Assembly: GCA_007644065.1 (NCBI GenBank)
Contig: VJWN01000005.1
Span: 930,001-994,000 of the forward strand
DNA length: 64,000 bases
Direction of reading: 5' to 3'
From: Margaritispora aquatica
Taxonomy: Eukaryota > Ascomycota > Leotiomycetes > Helotiales > Discinellaceae
Position numbers and translations under genes: made by a program. The notes under the pieces were generated by a model. That model was not told the DNA's origin and did no database searches. It saw only the letters and a program-made list of their open reading frames with translations. Of the stretch, positions 12,727 through 24,585 are shown piece after piece. How positions within the stretch are numbered: position 1 is the first letter of the stretch; every line of letters starts with the position of its first letter.

Positions 12727-15232
12727 ATGGCAGCAGCTATGGATCATCCATACAATTACAATGTGGAATCGTTCAGAGAGAGCGAGTATCCCATGCTCAA
12801 GGGTATATTAAATCTTCCAGTTTCTATAATTCTCGCTCACATTGCTGGCAGATGCTGTATATCTCGATCACGCTGGCACATCACTATGCTCCAAGTCCCT
12901 GTTAGAGCAACATACTTCTGACTTAATGTCAAATTTATATGGCAATCCACATTCAGCCTCTCCCTCTTCTCAGCTATCAACAAACCGCATTGAGGACATT
13001 CGTCTTAAAGTTCTTCACTTCTTCAATGCCGACCCAGAGGACTTTGACATGGTCTTTGTGGCGAACGCGACAGCCGGTATCAAATTGGTGGGAGATGCGT
13101 TTAGAGAGGTGGATGGTGGTTTCAACTACGGATATCACAGAGATTCGCATACAAGTCTCATTGGACTGCGGGAGATTGCTGGAGAAAGTCAATGTCTTGA
13201 AGACCAGGATGTTGGGCGATGGCTTTCTGGTCAGGAAGACCTCGTGAGGGGTAAAAGCAACGCAGTTACGAACTTGTTCGCATACCCGGCTCAGTCAAAT
13301 ATGCATGGAGGCCGTTTACCACTCTCGTGGCTGGATAACATCAGGCATGTTAACAGTCGAGGAGAGCAGCACACGTACACTTTACTAGATGCCTCGGCGC
13401 TCGTTTCGACATCATCTCTAGATCTGAGTGGTATGAAAACTGCCCCAGACTTCACAGTGTTGAGCTTTTACAAGATATTTGGGTTTCCAGATCTTGGGGC
13501 GCTGATCATTAAGAAAGACTCCGGATCTCTGTTCCAGAATCGAAAATATTTTGGGGGAGGTACGGTTGATATTGTGTTGTGCAACAAGGAGCAGTGGCAT
13601 GTGCCGAAAAACGAATCATTGCACGCGAGCCTCGAGGACGGAACACTACCATTCCATAGTATTTTAGCTCTGGATGCGGCGATCGATGTTCAGAAGAAGC
13701 TTTACGGATCAATGCAGCAGATTACAAAACATGTTGAGTTCCTTGCTGAAAGACTACACGATGGTTTACGGGATTTGCGGCATGCCAATTCAGAACCTGT
13801 TTGTGTGATATATTCCAAACGTGTGCAGTCAAAATCCGAATCAAGGGCCCAAGGTCCCGTCGTGGCCTTTAATGTGCAGAATAGTTCTGGTGCGTGGGTC
13901 AGTAATACAGAGTTTGAAAAACTTGCTGCAGTCAGGAATTTCCATATCCGAAGTGGTGGACTATGCAATCCAGGAGGAGTGGCTGCAAGTCTGAATCTGG
14001 AACCTTGGGAAATGAGAAGAAATTTCTCATCTGGGTTCAAGTGTGGAGCCGAGACTGATATATACGCTGGAAAGATCACTGGTATAATTCGAGCAAGTCT
14101 CGGTGCTATGAGCACGATTGGGGATGTGGACAAGTTCGTTTCGTTTGTGGACGAATTCTACTCGGAGAAAACCCTTCCAACCACTATTCCTGCGCTCTCC
14201 GAATCAACCAAATCGGATCAATTCCATGTAGAAAGTCTCACGATATATCCGATCAAGAGCTGCGGTGGATTTGCAATCTCTGCTGGTCTTGACTGGGAAG
14301 TGAGACCGGAAGGTTTGGCATGGGATAGAGAATGGTGCCTAGTACACCAAGGAACGGGCCAAGCGCTCAGCCAGAAAAGACATCCACGAATGGCCTTGTT
14401 TAAGCCTACTATTGATATCGAAAGTGGAGTACTCCGTGTAAGGTATCAGGAAGCCAGTTCTACAGGACGTACCAAAGAAATTGCAGTCCCTCTCTCTTCG
14501 AATCCATCTCTGTTCAAACTGTCTGGAATTGCAAGCTCCTTGGCATCAAGAGTTTGTGGGGACTCAATCATAGCATATACATATGCCAATCCTGAAATTG
14601 CCGATTTCTTCTCAGCGATACTCGGCGTTTCATGTGTGCTTGCTAGATTTCCTGCTGGAGGGTCGGGATACAGCATGAGACATTCAAAGGCACATTTGGC
14701 TAAGCATCAGCAAACTTCATCAACCGTGAAGCTCCCTGGGTCTTATCCAGAGCCGCCAACGCCCCCTGACTCCGATAGTGAGGTACAGAAAAGACCAATC
14801 CTTCTTTCTAATGAAAGTCCAATACTTGCAATCAACAAAGCAAGTTTGGACTCGCTCAACGCTGAGATAATGCGTACAGGAGGGAAACTGGCATCTGCTT
14901 CTGTCTTCAGAGCAAACATTGTTCTTGCGCCCTCAAACCCAGAGGCTCAAATTCCTTACGCAGAAGATAATTGGAAAGCTCTGCGCATTGGCTCGCAGAA
15001 ATTCCAGATGTTGGGTTCTTGCAGGCGTTGTCACATGATATGTGTCGATCAAGAAACAGCGGAGAAGGGACAGGAACCGTTTGTCACTTTGGCAAAGACA
15101 AGACGTTTCGAGTCCAAGATCTTCTTCGGTACTCATATGTGCCATGTGCCACAGACAGTATCATCACGAGAAACTCAATTTCCTACAATTCGGATTGGGA
15201 ATATTGTAACAACAGAAGTTGAGAATAACTGA
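12727..15232 (+). CDS. hxB: Molybdenum cofactor sulfurase (HxB type)
   Basis: Model: join(12727..12802, 12852..15232), 818 residues; the 49-nt intron joins to give the N-terminal KDAVYLDHAGT motif. The N-terminal half is a NifS/cysteine-desulfurase-like PLP domain: SFYKIFG carries the probable PLP Lys233, and SGGLCNPGG carries the probable persulfide Cys397. The C-terminal half (about 475-818) is a MOSC N/MOSC pair with YPIKSCGG near its start and GSCRRCHM (Cys749, Cys752) near its end. The family transfers sulfur from cysteine to the oxo-form molybdenum cofactor, activating xanthine dehydrogenase and related purine and nicotinate hydroxylases in the cytosol. Plant enzymes have Cys two residues before the persulfide Cys; here that position is Gly. 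Length and domain order match the family. Confidence 0.95.
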
Positions 15233-15589
15233 ATGAAATACCCTTGCCGTTATGTTAGTTTCCATGTTCCCGAGCATTCTCCATTTCGGCATTTTAGTTT
15301 CATGCAGATTCTGAGAAACGAAGATTTAGACCCACGCGGGGAAGAAATAAGTCGGGCTAAGATTCCAAATGCCTGCAAGCAGAGTTGATCAGTTAAGTGC
15401 GTTTTTTAGACTCATTCGCCAGCAGTGGCATCTTTGGCACTAGTGTGGTTGGTCGACTCACAACGTCATACCTCTCCGGGTTGCTCCAGAGATCTCTTTA
15501 AAGACGACCTCATTCACCCGGGTTCACAACCATAAAATCTAATTCCAACTTGTGACAACATCATATTATCCTTTGCATTTCATTTCAAA
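15233..15589. other. Intergenic, hxB to dienelactone hydrolase
   Basis: This stretch holds the 3' end of hxB and the promoter of the next gene. No coding feature is visible. Confidence 0.5.
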
Positions 15590-16792
15590 ATGTCTACAGT
15601 AGTTGGTATGAGCGAATGCTGTAAGTTGCTCCACGGCGAAAATTATTTATTTTCATCGAAGTTATGGCATGTGCGAGGGTATCAGTCTAAGAGACGCGCT
15701 TGAGATTATAGCCTCGCTATGCTTCATACTTCTGGAACTTAATGGAGACATCATCCTGTTCCCAAGCCTGCTCGTTTCGGACTTGCTGAAGGCGAAATTA
15801 TAGGAATCGTATGCTCCCGAACACATGCACAAAGCATCCAATGCCATCCCATGTCACATCCCATTTATCTTCAATTTTTAAGATTGATTTTCAATCATGG
15901 AGCAAAAGACCCTCATCTTAGGTTGTGTCAAATTCGCTAATCTCAATTTTCCAGGCCTGTCTGGCAAGGTTCACGAAGGAAGTCCCGAGGGAACGATTGA
16001 GACTATCGATAACCTTCAAACATACGTCGCAGCACCAAATGACGGTTCTAAAGCAAAGTCTATTGTCTTTCTCGTTGACATTTTTGGATGGGAGTTCAAG
16101 AATGTTCGCCTACTCGCAGACAACTATGCCAAAGCCGGATTTTATGTCTATATCCCAGATGTCCACAAAGGCGACTCAATCCCCATCGAATTCCTCCAAT
16201 CAGTTGAGCCTCCGCTCAAGACTCGAGAACAACTCACCTTGATTGATAAGACAAAGGCTACCGCAACCGTTGGCACAACTCTACCACCATGGCTTATAAA
16301 GCATAGAGAGGCTGTCAGCAAGGTAAATCTACTGCTCTCCGCTGTACTTATCTACAAAATTTTCTGAAATAATCACAGCCTCTCATTGATTCATTCATCA
16401 ACGCCGTGCGAGCCATGCCTGGCACAAAGAAAGTCGGAGCCATTGGCTTCTGCTGGGGCGGACGTTATGCTATTCTAGCAGCCCATAAAGAGGTCGATGC
16501 GGCATATGCCTGTCACCCATCTCTTGTGGCAGTTCCAGGCGACTTTGAGCCTGTGACCAAGCCGTTGAGTTTGGCAGTTGGTGATAAGGACAGTCTGCTT
16601 GACAACAACACCGTTGGAAAGATCCAGGATTTGATAGCTAAGAAGACTGGCTTGGATCATGAGTTGAGAATCTACCCAGATCAGGTTCATGGCTTTGCTC
16701 TACGAAGCGATTGGAGCTCTGATAAAGACAAGAAGGCTATGGACGATGCTGAGAAGCAGGGCATTGACTGGTTCAACAAGTATCTTTCATAG
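15590..16792 (+). CDS. Dienelactone hydrolase family protein
   Basis: Model: join(15590..15620, 15955..16322, 16379..16792), 270 residues. The first exon is 31 nt and the joint restores the family N-terminal motif MSECCLSGKVHEG. The alpha/beta-hydrolase catalytic triad is visible: nucleophile Cys158 in GFCWGGRY, Asp202 (or Asp204) in VGDKDSLL, His237 in VHGFALR. There is no signal peptide, so it is cytosolic. Bacterial relatives open dienelactone in chlorocatechol degradation; most fungal members have unknown substrates, and the closest characterised ones act in aromatic breakdown. The first intron (334 nt) is far longer than the others in the window. An ATG at 15897 within it could start a shorter form in frame with exon 2. 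The second start candidate in exon 1 is ATG 15608. Confidence 0.88.
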
Positions 16793-18031
16793 ATGGGCGA
16801 TGATGAGTCTTGCCAGTTAGACACTAATTGCAATCAATAACACATATTTTACAATTGTCAATCCCACGCCGATATGAGGTTACATGTCTTGAAGAGCAGT
16901 CTAACTGATCCATTCCCACTGATTTTCTTGGATGCTAGCTTCACCCACATGGACCCTGTTTGTACACGAGATTGTTTTTCCAGAATGTGCATGATGCAGA
17001 AATTGAGGCGCATTCCCGTGCCTCACTTCGGCTGAGGCACAGCCGGGGAAGCTGAACGTTGACATTTTGCGGCGGGACCAACGACTATTATCAGGATGAT
17101 CTTCCCCGGTCCGTGAATTTGGTGGAGCTTAGATGCTATTAGGGCCAATAACATGCTGGTCATCTACCGGCTACGCCAGCTCCGACTGTCTAGTGCTCGT
17201 TAGCGAGAGTGGCTTGAAGTGTTCCTGTAGAGGTGTTGCTCGTGGGTGGTGTGAATTTGTTTTTCTGAAGGAAGACAAGACGATAAAGTTGCGAGTGGAT
17301 ACAGAGCTGTAGGATTTCTTGGTGTGGAGGAGTCTACCGCCGATGAATGTAGTCCCGTTTCAAACAAGATCACCTTACGCACATGAAAGCCAAGACATGG
17401 GAATACCTGTCCCGGGTTTCCTATGTTAGTATTTCCCAAATGATTTAATCTTCCCACCAACTTTATTCTAGGGCAAGGTTCAAGCGAGCGAGCAAGGCTG
17501 ATTTTAGTACAAGTGTCGAGACTCCCGCAAACTTTCCTACCTCTTTGTTTGACAAAAAATACAGCCTCTGCTACAGATATACAGATATTGAATTTGTTTT
17601 CAAAGTGGTTTTACACTAGTTGGGTCTGATTCAGGTTGAATTTTTGTTACCTAAGATTGGGATTGTCAAAGGTAAGCACATCGCACTATTCCCTGCCTTT
17701 CTCGCGCTTTAACCAGTAGGAATGATGCATGCGCTTATTACGAAGGCGGACCATATGTTGACACTTCTAAGGGAGCAAACATAATTAGATCGTTGCAGGC
17801 TTGTTGATTCTATAAGCAATCTAAGATCTTTCAAGGCGAGGAAGAATTTGAATTTCATCTCTGAGCTTCAACCCACGGAATCAACATCTTCGCAAAGAAT
17901 CAAGCGAACATTGAGAAACTATCAATTTGATTCAGCCTCATAAGTTTGAAAGTTACACAAACTTTCAACTATTTAATACAAAGTCCAAGTCGAGGCTCTT
18001 CAAGTCTTCTTTGCAAAAGAGCTTCACTAAA
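16793..18031. other. Intergenic spacer with inverted repeats
   Basis: No gene is visible. A hairpin and a 9-bp inverted repeat (17018-17109) stand out and are listed separately. The last ~100 bases before 18032 are the probable leader of the secreted ADC-like gene, including AAAGTTTGAAAG and ACAAACTTTCAA at about 17945. Confidence 0.5.
17018..17109. repeat. Hairpin plus 9-bp inverted repeat
   Basis: GTGCCTCA (17018-17025) and TGAGGCAC (17033-17040) form a perfect 8-bp stem around a loop containing TTCG flanked by C and G. Immediately after, CCGGGGAAG (17043-17051) and CTTCCCCGG (17101-17109) form a perfect 9-bp inverted repeat about 50 bases apart. There is no obvious target-site duplication, so a miniature transposon is possible but unproven. 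Confidence 0.5.
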
Positions 18032-19353
18032 ATGCGTCTTTCCCCACTACTCGCTTCCACCTTGTCTGTGGGTCTCGCAGCAGCAGTAGTACTTGAACCA
18101 GCCCAAGTATTTCAAAGAAGTGAATCGTCTCCCAATCCAATCGCGACCCAATATCCAACCGATATCACGGGAACGATCAATAGCACGATTGCCGTCATTC
18201 CGATTCCATATGCGCTCGCGAGGAGCATCATTCCCGCCAGATATGGCATTTTGAAGAAAGCATATCTCTCCCTCCTGCCTGGGTTTCCCAAGGACAGCTA
18301 TCCAGTAAGATAATTCTCATTTGATTGAAGAGCTATGCTAACCCGAAATGTAGCTTATTGTCCGCGGTGCACTTGATCACGAGGTTGGGATTTATGCATA
18401 TGGTTTCTCGGTTCCGGATTTCCAGGTAAGTTTCAGCTTTCATACTTGGAAATTTTTAAAGCAAAGACTCAAGCTGACTGGTTCATTAGTCTTTACATAT
18501 CGAGTACCCGTTTGTGGATGTCCTAGGAGATGGTTACTCAAGTTTTGTGTACAACGAATACTTGTTCATTACGAGTACCAACGCCATTGTTTTGCCAGCA
18601 GCTGGAGCCGAGTAAGTCCAAAATCTATCTTGTTGCCGCCTTTTCTTGTGTGGATTGGTATTCTTCACCGATATTAAGTCGTGTGGCACCAATTTACCAC
18701 GCGACCCAACTTCAGAAGCATAGTAACAGACTACTGACTGAAATTTACCCACTAGTGGAACAACTCCAGTTCCTGCTTCGTTTTTGCCAGACATGGAAAC
18801 CTATGCCTTCGTACCTTGTGACGACAAAAAGAAGAAGAAGAATCAAGAAATCTTTCTCGATACATTCAACATTCTGAGCCCGACTGAGCCCGTAGTGAAA
18901 ACCCTGTATAAGTCTTTACCTGCTGTGGCGCCCTGGCCTTTGAACTTGTAAGTTTTTCGTCTCAGCTCCGAACCACTTTTCGAAGTGCCCTTCAATCAAT
19001 GCAGCATTTTTTCTCCAACATTGATAATCTCAGCCGATTTGCTCAGTCTACAAATGAAGAGATATCTAACATTGGAAATTAGCTATGTCAATGTCACAAA
19101 CCAACCGATCACAAACGCAGGCATTATCTGCGACAATCAGATCAACATTTACAACACGACGCTTTCGACCGGCAATAATGCACCAGTGGGCATCAAGGGT
19201 GATGTCACTATCAAGGCACCTTACCTGCCTAAGGACAGCACTTTCCGTGACGTCTATGGAATCAAGGTTGACATTGCGTTTGTGGAATATCCAAACACGC
19301 CTTGTGCGCAGCTCAAGGGTTATGGAGGTACTGGCTCTGGAGATAGAGGATAA
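18032..19353 (+). CDS. Secreted acetoacetate-decarboxylase-like protein
   Basis: Model: join(18032..18304, 18354..18425, 18490..18611, 18756..18947, 19083..19353), 309 residues. Four introns have good donors (GTAAGA, GTAAGT) and CTAAC/CTGAC branch sites; the last joint gives LNFYVNVTNQP. Residues 1-19 are a signal peptide (MRLSPLLASTLSVGLAAAVV). Motifs shared with a family of secreted fungal proteins follow: TIAVIPIPYALARSIIPARY, ALDHEVGIYAYGFSVPDFQ, EYPFVDVLGDGYSSF and the C-terminal LKGYGGTGSGD. I recall this family being annotated as acetoacetate-decarboxylase-like (a beta-barrel related to that enzyme), without a demonstrated reaction. A run of five lysines (CDDKKKKKNQ) in exon 4 is odd for the family and may form a surface loop. 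The catalytic lysine of true decarboxylases cannot be assigned by eye, so an enzymatic role is uncertain. Confidence 0.75.
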
Positions 19354-21401
19354 GAGATTTTGCGAAGAATGTTTTTGCAGGAACAAGAAGGACATGACTG
19401 ATCGATTATATAATAATTAGGATATCATTTGATGCCTTGGCACATACAGAATTATCGGTACCTAGTTGACATACTTGGATATAAACCATGGTTTTACATT
19501 TTGGCTTCACCGATTCTCTTTCACACAGTAGTGTTTGTTATCCAGATGACGAATTTTAGCGCTAGGTAGAAAGGGTGAAACGATAAAATTGATGTGAGGC
19601 AGAGAATCATATATAAGTTCTTTTCACGGAAGTATAATATAATGTGGCAGAGTGGTAGCGTCTTTGAGTTCCAAAGCATGGCACTCGCTTGAGTGCCTGC
19701 ATCAGAGAGAAGAACTAGGTGATTAACATCGAGAAGCAACGAAAGTCAGACGCCATCTACTCCGTAGAGGTTTGAAGCTATTTAAGCAGTAGTATATGAT
19801 GTATTGCCAGGTTCACAACATTTGGAGCTTCCTGCCTGCAGATATATGGCAGACAAACCTGACCAATAAAACCCACAAATGAGTTGGGAAGCTACTAGAC
19901 TTCCAAACCTTGAACAATACAGTTCGTACTGGTTTCCCACAAATTTTTGTGCTAAACGCCCATTCATCACTTGAACAATCTCGAAAAAATGCAAGATCGT
20001 GGGCGATTTCCGGATTTTTGAGCTGTTCATCGTATTGGACGACATGTGTTTTATGGACGACCACAATCTCCGCCATCCTAAGTGAATTCTCCATCACAAA
20101 AACAGGGAGGTCGAAGCACTTCTCTGCTAGTTGACTTGACTCTCGAAGCGTATCAAGAGTTTGGTGTCCGGCTGAACAGAACCAGGAAGTGCGAAATATA
20201 GGAACTTCAGCGAAGTCCCTCGCCAAAATACCTTGCGTGTATATGTCTAGCACATAGATATATAAGGATATGCATTAGAGAATGATGAATATATTGACTA
20301 GGTTCACCGCATAATCGTTTGTGTGAAGAGGATAGCGTTTCCGAATACAATCTGGTGATGAAGATGACGCTGGTAAGGAGAGTAATTGAGAATAAGGGGA
20401 TTTGAGGATACGAGTCGTTGTTTGGCCACTAGTAATCCTAACTGCAGAGTATCCGCCTGAGGCGAATGATTGCCAGTAATCAATCCATTCAAGAGTGTCG
20501 AACAGGTTGTAATGGCTTAGGATTAAGCAGCATCGTAGCCATAAACCAAAGAGAACATAGTAAAGAAGCCTATTCTGCAGTGATCAGTATCAATGACTAT
20601 GTGAATCGGCTACGCCGAAAGACTGTCTCTTGAACAAACCAATAAACTCCAAATAGGATACTTCGCACCTTGAAGGTGTGATGGAAGAAGAGGTAGACGA
20701 CTTCGACACCCGCAACGAATGCCAGGGAATATAAGGAGGCGACGGAGATAGCAGCTTCAATCAACAGAACTGAAATCACAACAATCATATGGGGAAAATG
20801 AGCGGTCAATGAACAATAATTTTGGTTGAAACGAACATGATTGAAATCGAACACTAACAAAGAGGCGAACAAGTCTGTTGAGACTGCATTCTGGCTACAT
20901 GGCTTCGGACAACAAGACTGTCTTTTGGAAGACTCTAAGAATAGATAGGACTATCGATATGATTAGAGCCAACAAATTCTAGGACATAAGAATGTTCAAT
21001 CACTGTCATCACAAGAAATATTTACCCATAGCCAATAAGATGAAGTTTTCCATCTTTCCTGATGTTTCAGCGCCAAACGGTATCTCGTGATGGGACACTC
21101 AGTGTGAATCTTGTGGGGGCGTCTACTGCAGATTTACTTGGCCACTGGTAGATGCATGGCATCCACCTCAACCACCCAAAGCCTTCTTTGGAGCTAGATC
21201 ATAGTGCTTCAACTGGTCTGCAGTGCCCTCGGTAGGCGCTCAGACCTGCGGGGAAGCTTCAAGAGAATGGCATTTGCGAAGTGAAGAGCGATGCTGATGA
21301 AAATTACCCCGCCAAATCAGAACAAGTAAGAGACACTGTGGTCGAGTAGGTCAGTCGTCTCTACCCGCCGAATCTTATTTGGCAAGTCGTGACGCTGTCT
21401 T
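19354..21401. other. Spacer with weak coding traces on the minus strand
   Basis: No gene can be modelled with confidence. On the minus strand, 20597-20788 opens with ATG and encodes a hydrophobic segment (ATG-IVVISVLLIEAAISVASLYS, then SLAFVAGVEVVYLFF) that could be one or two membrane helices. A 146-codon open frame at 19813-20253 (minus) has ordinary amino-acid composition but no motif I know. They may be exons of one decayed membrane-protein gene, or chance. Repeated GATAAG-type motifs occur but are not distinctive. Confidence 0.3.
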
Positions 21402-21721
21402 ATGGTCGAGTTCCTATGGCCTCAACGACGGCAACGGCTTTTTGGTTTACGAATGTTCTGCAGCAGGGAGGAACAGTTGACCAAGATCTCGCCTACCGTA
21501 TGATTGCATCGAATACGATACTTTGTTATTGGGTGCTTATTCACATGCTAACATTTTAGACAGGAGATCAAGAAAGGCAGATGTATGGAGAAGCCAGAGA
21601 CCAGGCACTGATATGTACACCTGATCAGATACCTCTTAGAAGGACTACGAGTGAAGCGCGTTCTAGCTTCCATTGGAAACTAAGCTTGGACTACTTTGAG
21701 TCTCGGCCTTCACATAAGGTT
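21402..21721 (+). CDS. Possible small unknown gene or gene remnant
   Basis: A tentative two-exon frame: ATG 21402 to 21497, an intron with textbook signals (GTATGA, TGCTAAC, TTTTAG) at 21498-21559, then an open frame to a stop at about 21722. It gives about 86 residues with no signal peptide and no motif I recognise. Another open stretch on the same strand (21831-22094, containing GAVEYIAPMVIGLQVPF) might be a later exon. The intron signals are the only real support; it could equally be a pseudogene. Confidence 0.2.
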
Positions 21722-23901
21722 TGAAGCCACAACTCGTGGTCAACATTAGGCATGGACATGAATTAAAGATGTTGAGGGTCGCATCCACGCAACCTGATCT
21801 CGTGAAGCAGCCAACGATATTGAAATCTTCATGCAAAAATCTGGCGCTGTTGAGTACATAGCGCCAATGGTCATAGGACTGCAAGTGCCATTTGCTCACG
21901 GTATTGAAGCTGTGACCCATTTCACAGAAGATGTAGAGAAGCTTTCATCCTTACACATCCCATTCGGAGAGAAGCTATCAGCGTTGCCGCGCGCTGCTAG
22001 CTTCTCTCTGGGTCTATTGGCACTCACCATTGGATGCCGTGGTATGACAGCCACTCAGATGTCTTCCTTGAGCCTCTTTCCAACAAGTCGCTAGGAGATA
22101 CCATCGGAGCTGGCGGCTGGTATCCTTGTAGAGGTCTCAAAGCGCGCGGGAGTTCCGCAACTTGGCCGAGATTTGTACAGCCAGCAGCAAAATGAGCATT
22201 GCGATATCTAATGATTCGACCACTTGGGATTTCCAGTAGAATTGTTGTAGATACTGCCGCGCGGGCAAATGTTACAAACTGTACAGAGTTACAGAATCGC
22301 AAACAAACAAACAAACAAAGCATGTTGGAGAGTACATAACAATCGCAAATTCCGAAAGATAAACTGCTCTTCCGAAAGCATCAAATCTCCAACAATTCCT
22401 CCCAAGGTGCCTCTGCCCTGCATCAGATCCGAGTCAGCAGACCAACAATCACCAACATTTTCTCCTCATCACGCTTCTCTGGACCAATTGATTTGCAACA
22501 GAGTCCCAGGAACCATCCCTCTGGAAAACAAGAATTTTGATCCCGGCTCACCAACTATTGAAATACACACTATTGAAAAGGAAAGGAAGCTCGCCGATTG
22601 AAGAAGTTCCCGGTCGTCTTACTTCCTCGCCTCTCGGCTCTCCACTTCCAACAAACATTCTGAAAATTCAAAATACGGACCAATCCACGGGTCAATCTTC
22701 ACCTTGATCGACATTCCGACGGTAGACACTGTTTCTCCCGTGTGCTGTCAGAAAGTCTCGTCTTCTCCAGTGTCCATCACCGCCTTCACTCTTCGTGCCG
22801 CCGACTGCCAACACAACACGGATTTCTAAGTATAGCCTATTTGAACAAGAAGCAGTAAAGCACTGTTGCGCTGAGAGCCAATCATACCTTCTTACTGTCG
22901 TCTCACAAACGCTGTTCTGCACTTCGCCAGGCGCGAATCACGTCCAATCCTAGGAGCTGATCAGGACCACTCGATCACCCCCAGCAACCAATACTCCAAG
23001 TCATTCAGAACTACCCACTCTCCCTGTTCATCCAATCGAACACCCGTTCAAGTTCCTGAGAAGTCCAAAAAATCGTGTTTCCATTCAGGCCACTCATCCG
23101 TTGAAGAAGAGTTCATCACCAATCACACAGCTCAAGCACCTCCAAACACAGCAAACACAAGAAATCCTCAGGCTATTATTGTTCTATTTCGGCCGTCTTC
23201 CTCTTCATACTCGGTCAGACGTCTCATCGAATCACGGTCGTGTGTCAAGATTGTTTCTAGTCCTTCCCGCCGGCATAGCCTTGACGAGATAGACTTCCGG
23301 GCGCTCGCTTAATTTCGAAAAAACCAAACAAAGCGAGCTAGTGTCTTCAAGGTATCTTGCATAACTTGCATCACCTCAGTGCCGCCTTTACGCCCTTCAC
23401 TTCTCTTACTGTTGTCGCCGGACTTGACCCTGGTCGGACTCAGACCAATTCATCCACCATCCACTTCACACACCCGTTTTCAAGCACAACTCCAAAAAAG
23501 TTGCTGCACACTGCAGCTCAGCGTGCATCGAGCACCCAACATTGCATCGCGCCCACTGCACCACCTCCTCTATCCTCCCACATCTCCTTCGCCTTCACAC
23601 TTGTTCTGTCTTCCATATCACAAGCGCCTTCATCTATTATCCACCCACGATCCCACATAGCACTGGCTGCTATATTGGTCACGAATTTGGTCCTGCCACA
23701 CCGACGCGCTCGCTGCACTCACTTGCCACAACAGTACCAACTTCCCATTACGATATAATACTTCCCACACCACCTCGTACACAACCTTCTTTTCTTTCTT
23801 CCCTCTACGGCCTACCCGTCATCCTCACAGCCATAGCCTCTTGTCCCCGAGTCACTCTTTATCCTCAAGACACTCGCTACCTACGACAAGTAGATCTCAC
23901 C
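21722..23901. other. Spacer and probable long leader of the next gene
   Basis: From about 22400 the plus strand turns strongly pyrimidine- and A-rich (CTTC, CACC and TCATC runs), typical of a fungal promoter and long 5' leader leading to ATG 23902. A CAAA microsatellite lies at 22301-22320. The coding frame of the next gene is open back to 23542, but no ATG occurs in that extension. No other gene is supported. Confidence 0.45.
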
Positions 23902-24585
23902 ATGGCTCCCACTACCAAGCCTAAGCTCCCACAGCTTCAGACTCCTATGACCTCGACCTTTCCCTCCGAGTTGTCATCAGCCTTCCCCTCCGAGCTCTCG
24001 GCCCTCTCTGCGCGGAGCCCTTTTCCTGGATATGCAGACTTCATCAAAAAAGAGGAGGACTCACTCAAGACACCAATCACCCCTCCTCTTGCGTACACGG
24101 ATTTTCTCAAGTCAATGAGCCCTACCATTGACAACAAGACTCCGTCATCTGGAAGGACCACGCCTACTTCCGCTCCTTCAACAAGCACAAGTGAGCATAG
24201 CGACTGCTCATGCAATTGCGAGACTCACAAATCTCCAACATCTACAGCCCCACCTACATCCGCCTTCATCTTTCCCTCCTCTGCGCCCTCAACTGGCAGA
24301 TTGGGAAGACTTCGCATACCACCTTCTCCAGCATTCTCAGGTGCCGAATCACCATTGAGCGCAACACCTCGCTCGGCAATTCGTTCGCCATTCAGCGCAA
24401 GAAGTGCTCGCTCGCCATATGATTGGGATTACAAGTCGAAGAGGGGACATTTTGATATCAAGTCGCCCAAGACATCACGTTCGAGCATACGCCAGGTCCG
24501 AGAGATTGTGACAAGGACAGTCACGTACACGGAGACTCCGAGAATGTCTCCGGCACCCAAGGGCAAGAGGAGAAAGATTGAATAG
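23902..24585 (+). CDS. SP/TP-rich conserved fungal protein of unknown function
   Basis: Single exon, 227 residues, starting at the first in-frame ATG in context CACCATGGCT. I do not know its function. It has at least a dozen Ser-Pro/Thr-Pro pairs, the pattern of a substrate of cyclin-dependent or MAP kinases. Two related short motifs, PGYADFIKKEED and LAYTDFLKSMSP, flank the TPITPP core. A short Cys cluster (DCSCNCETH) sits in the middle, a RSPFSARSARSPYDWD region follows, and the C-terminus is basic (KGKRRKIE), a plausible nuclear localisation signal. It is predicted to be largely disordered. The N-terminal pattern MAPxTKPxLPxLQTP is, as far as I recall, conserved in filamentous ascomycetes. 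Confidence 0.75.
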   Translation: MAPTTKPKLPQLQTPMTSTFPSELSSAFPSELSALSARSPFPGYADFIKKEEDSLKTPITPPLAYTDFLKSMSPTIDNKTPSSGRTTPTSAPSTSTSEHSDCSCNCETHKSPTSTAPPTSAFIFPSSAPSTGRLGRLRIPPSPAFSGAESPLSATPRSAIRSPFSARSARSPYDWDYKSKRGHFDIKSPKTSRSSIRQVREIVTRTVTYTETPRMSPAPKGKRRKIE

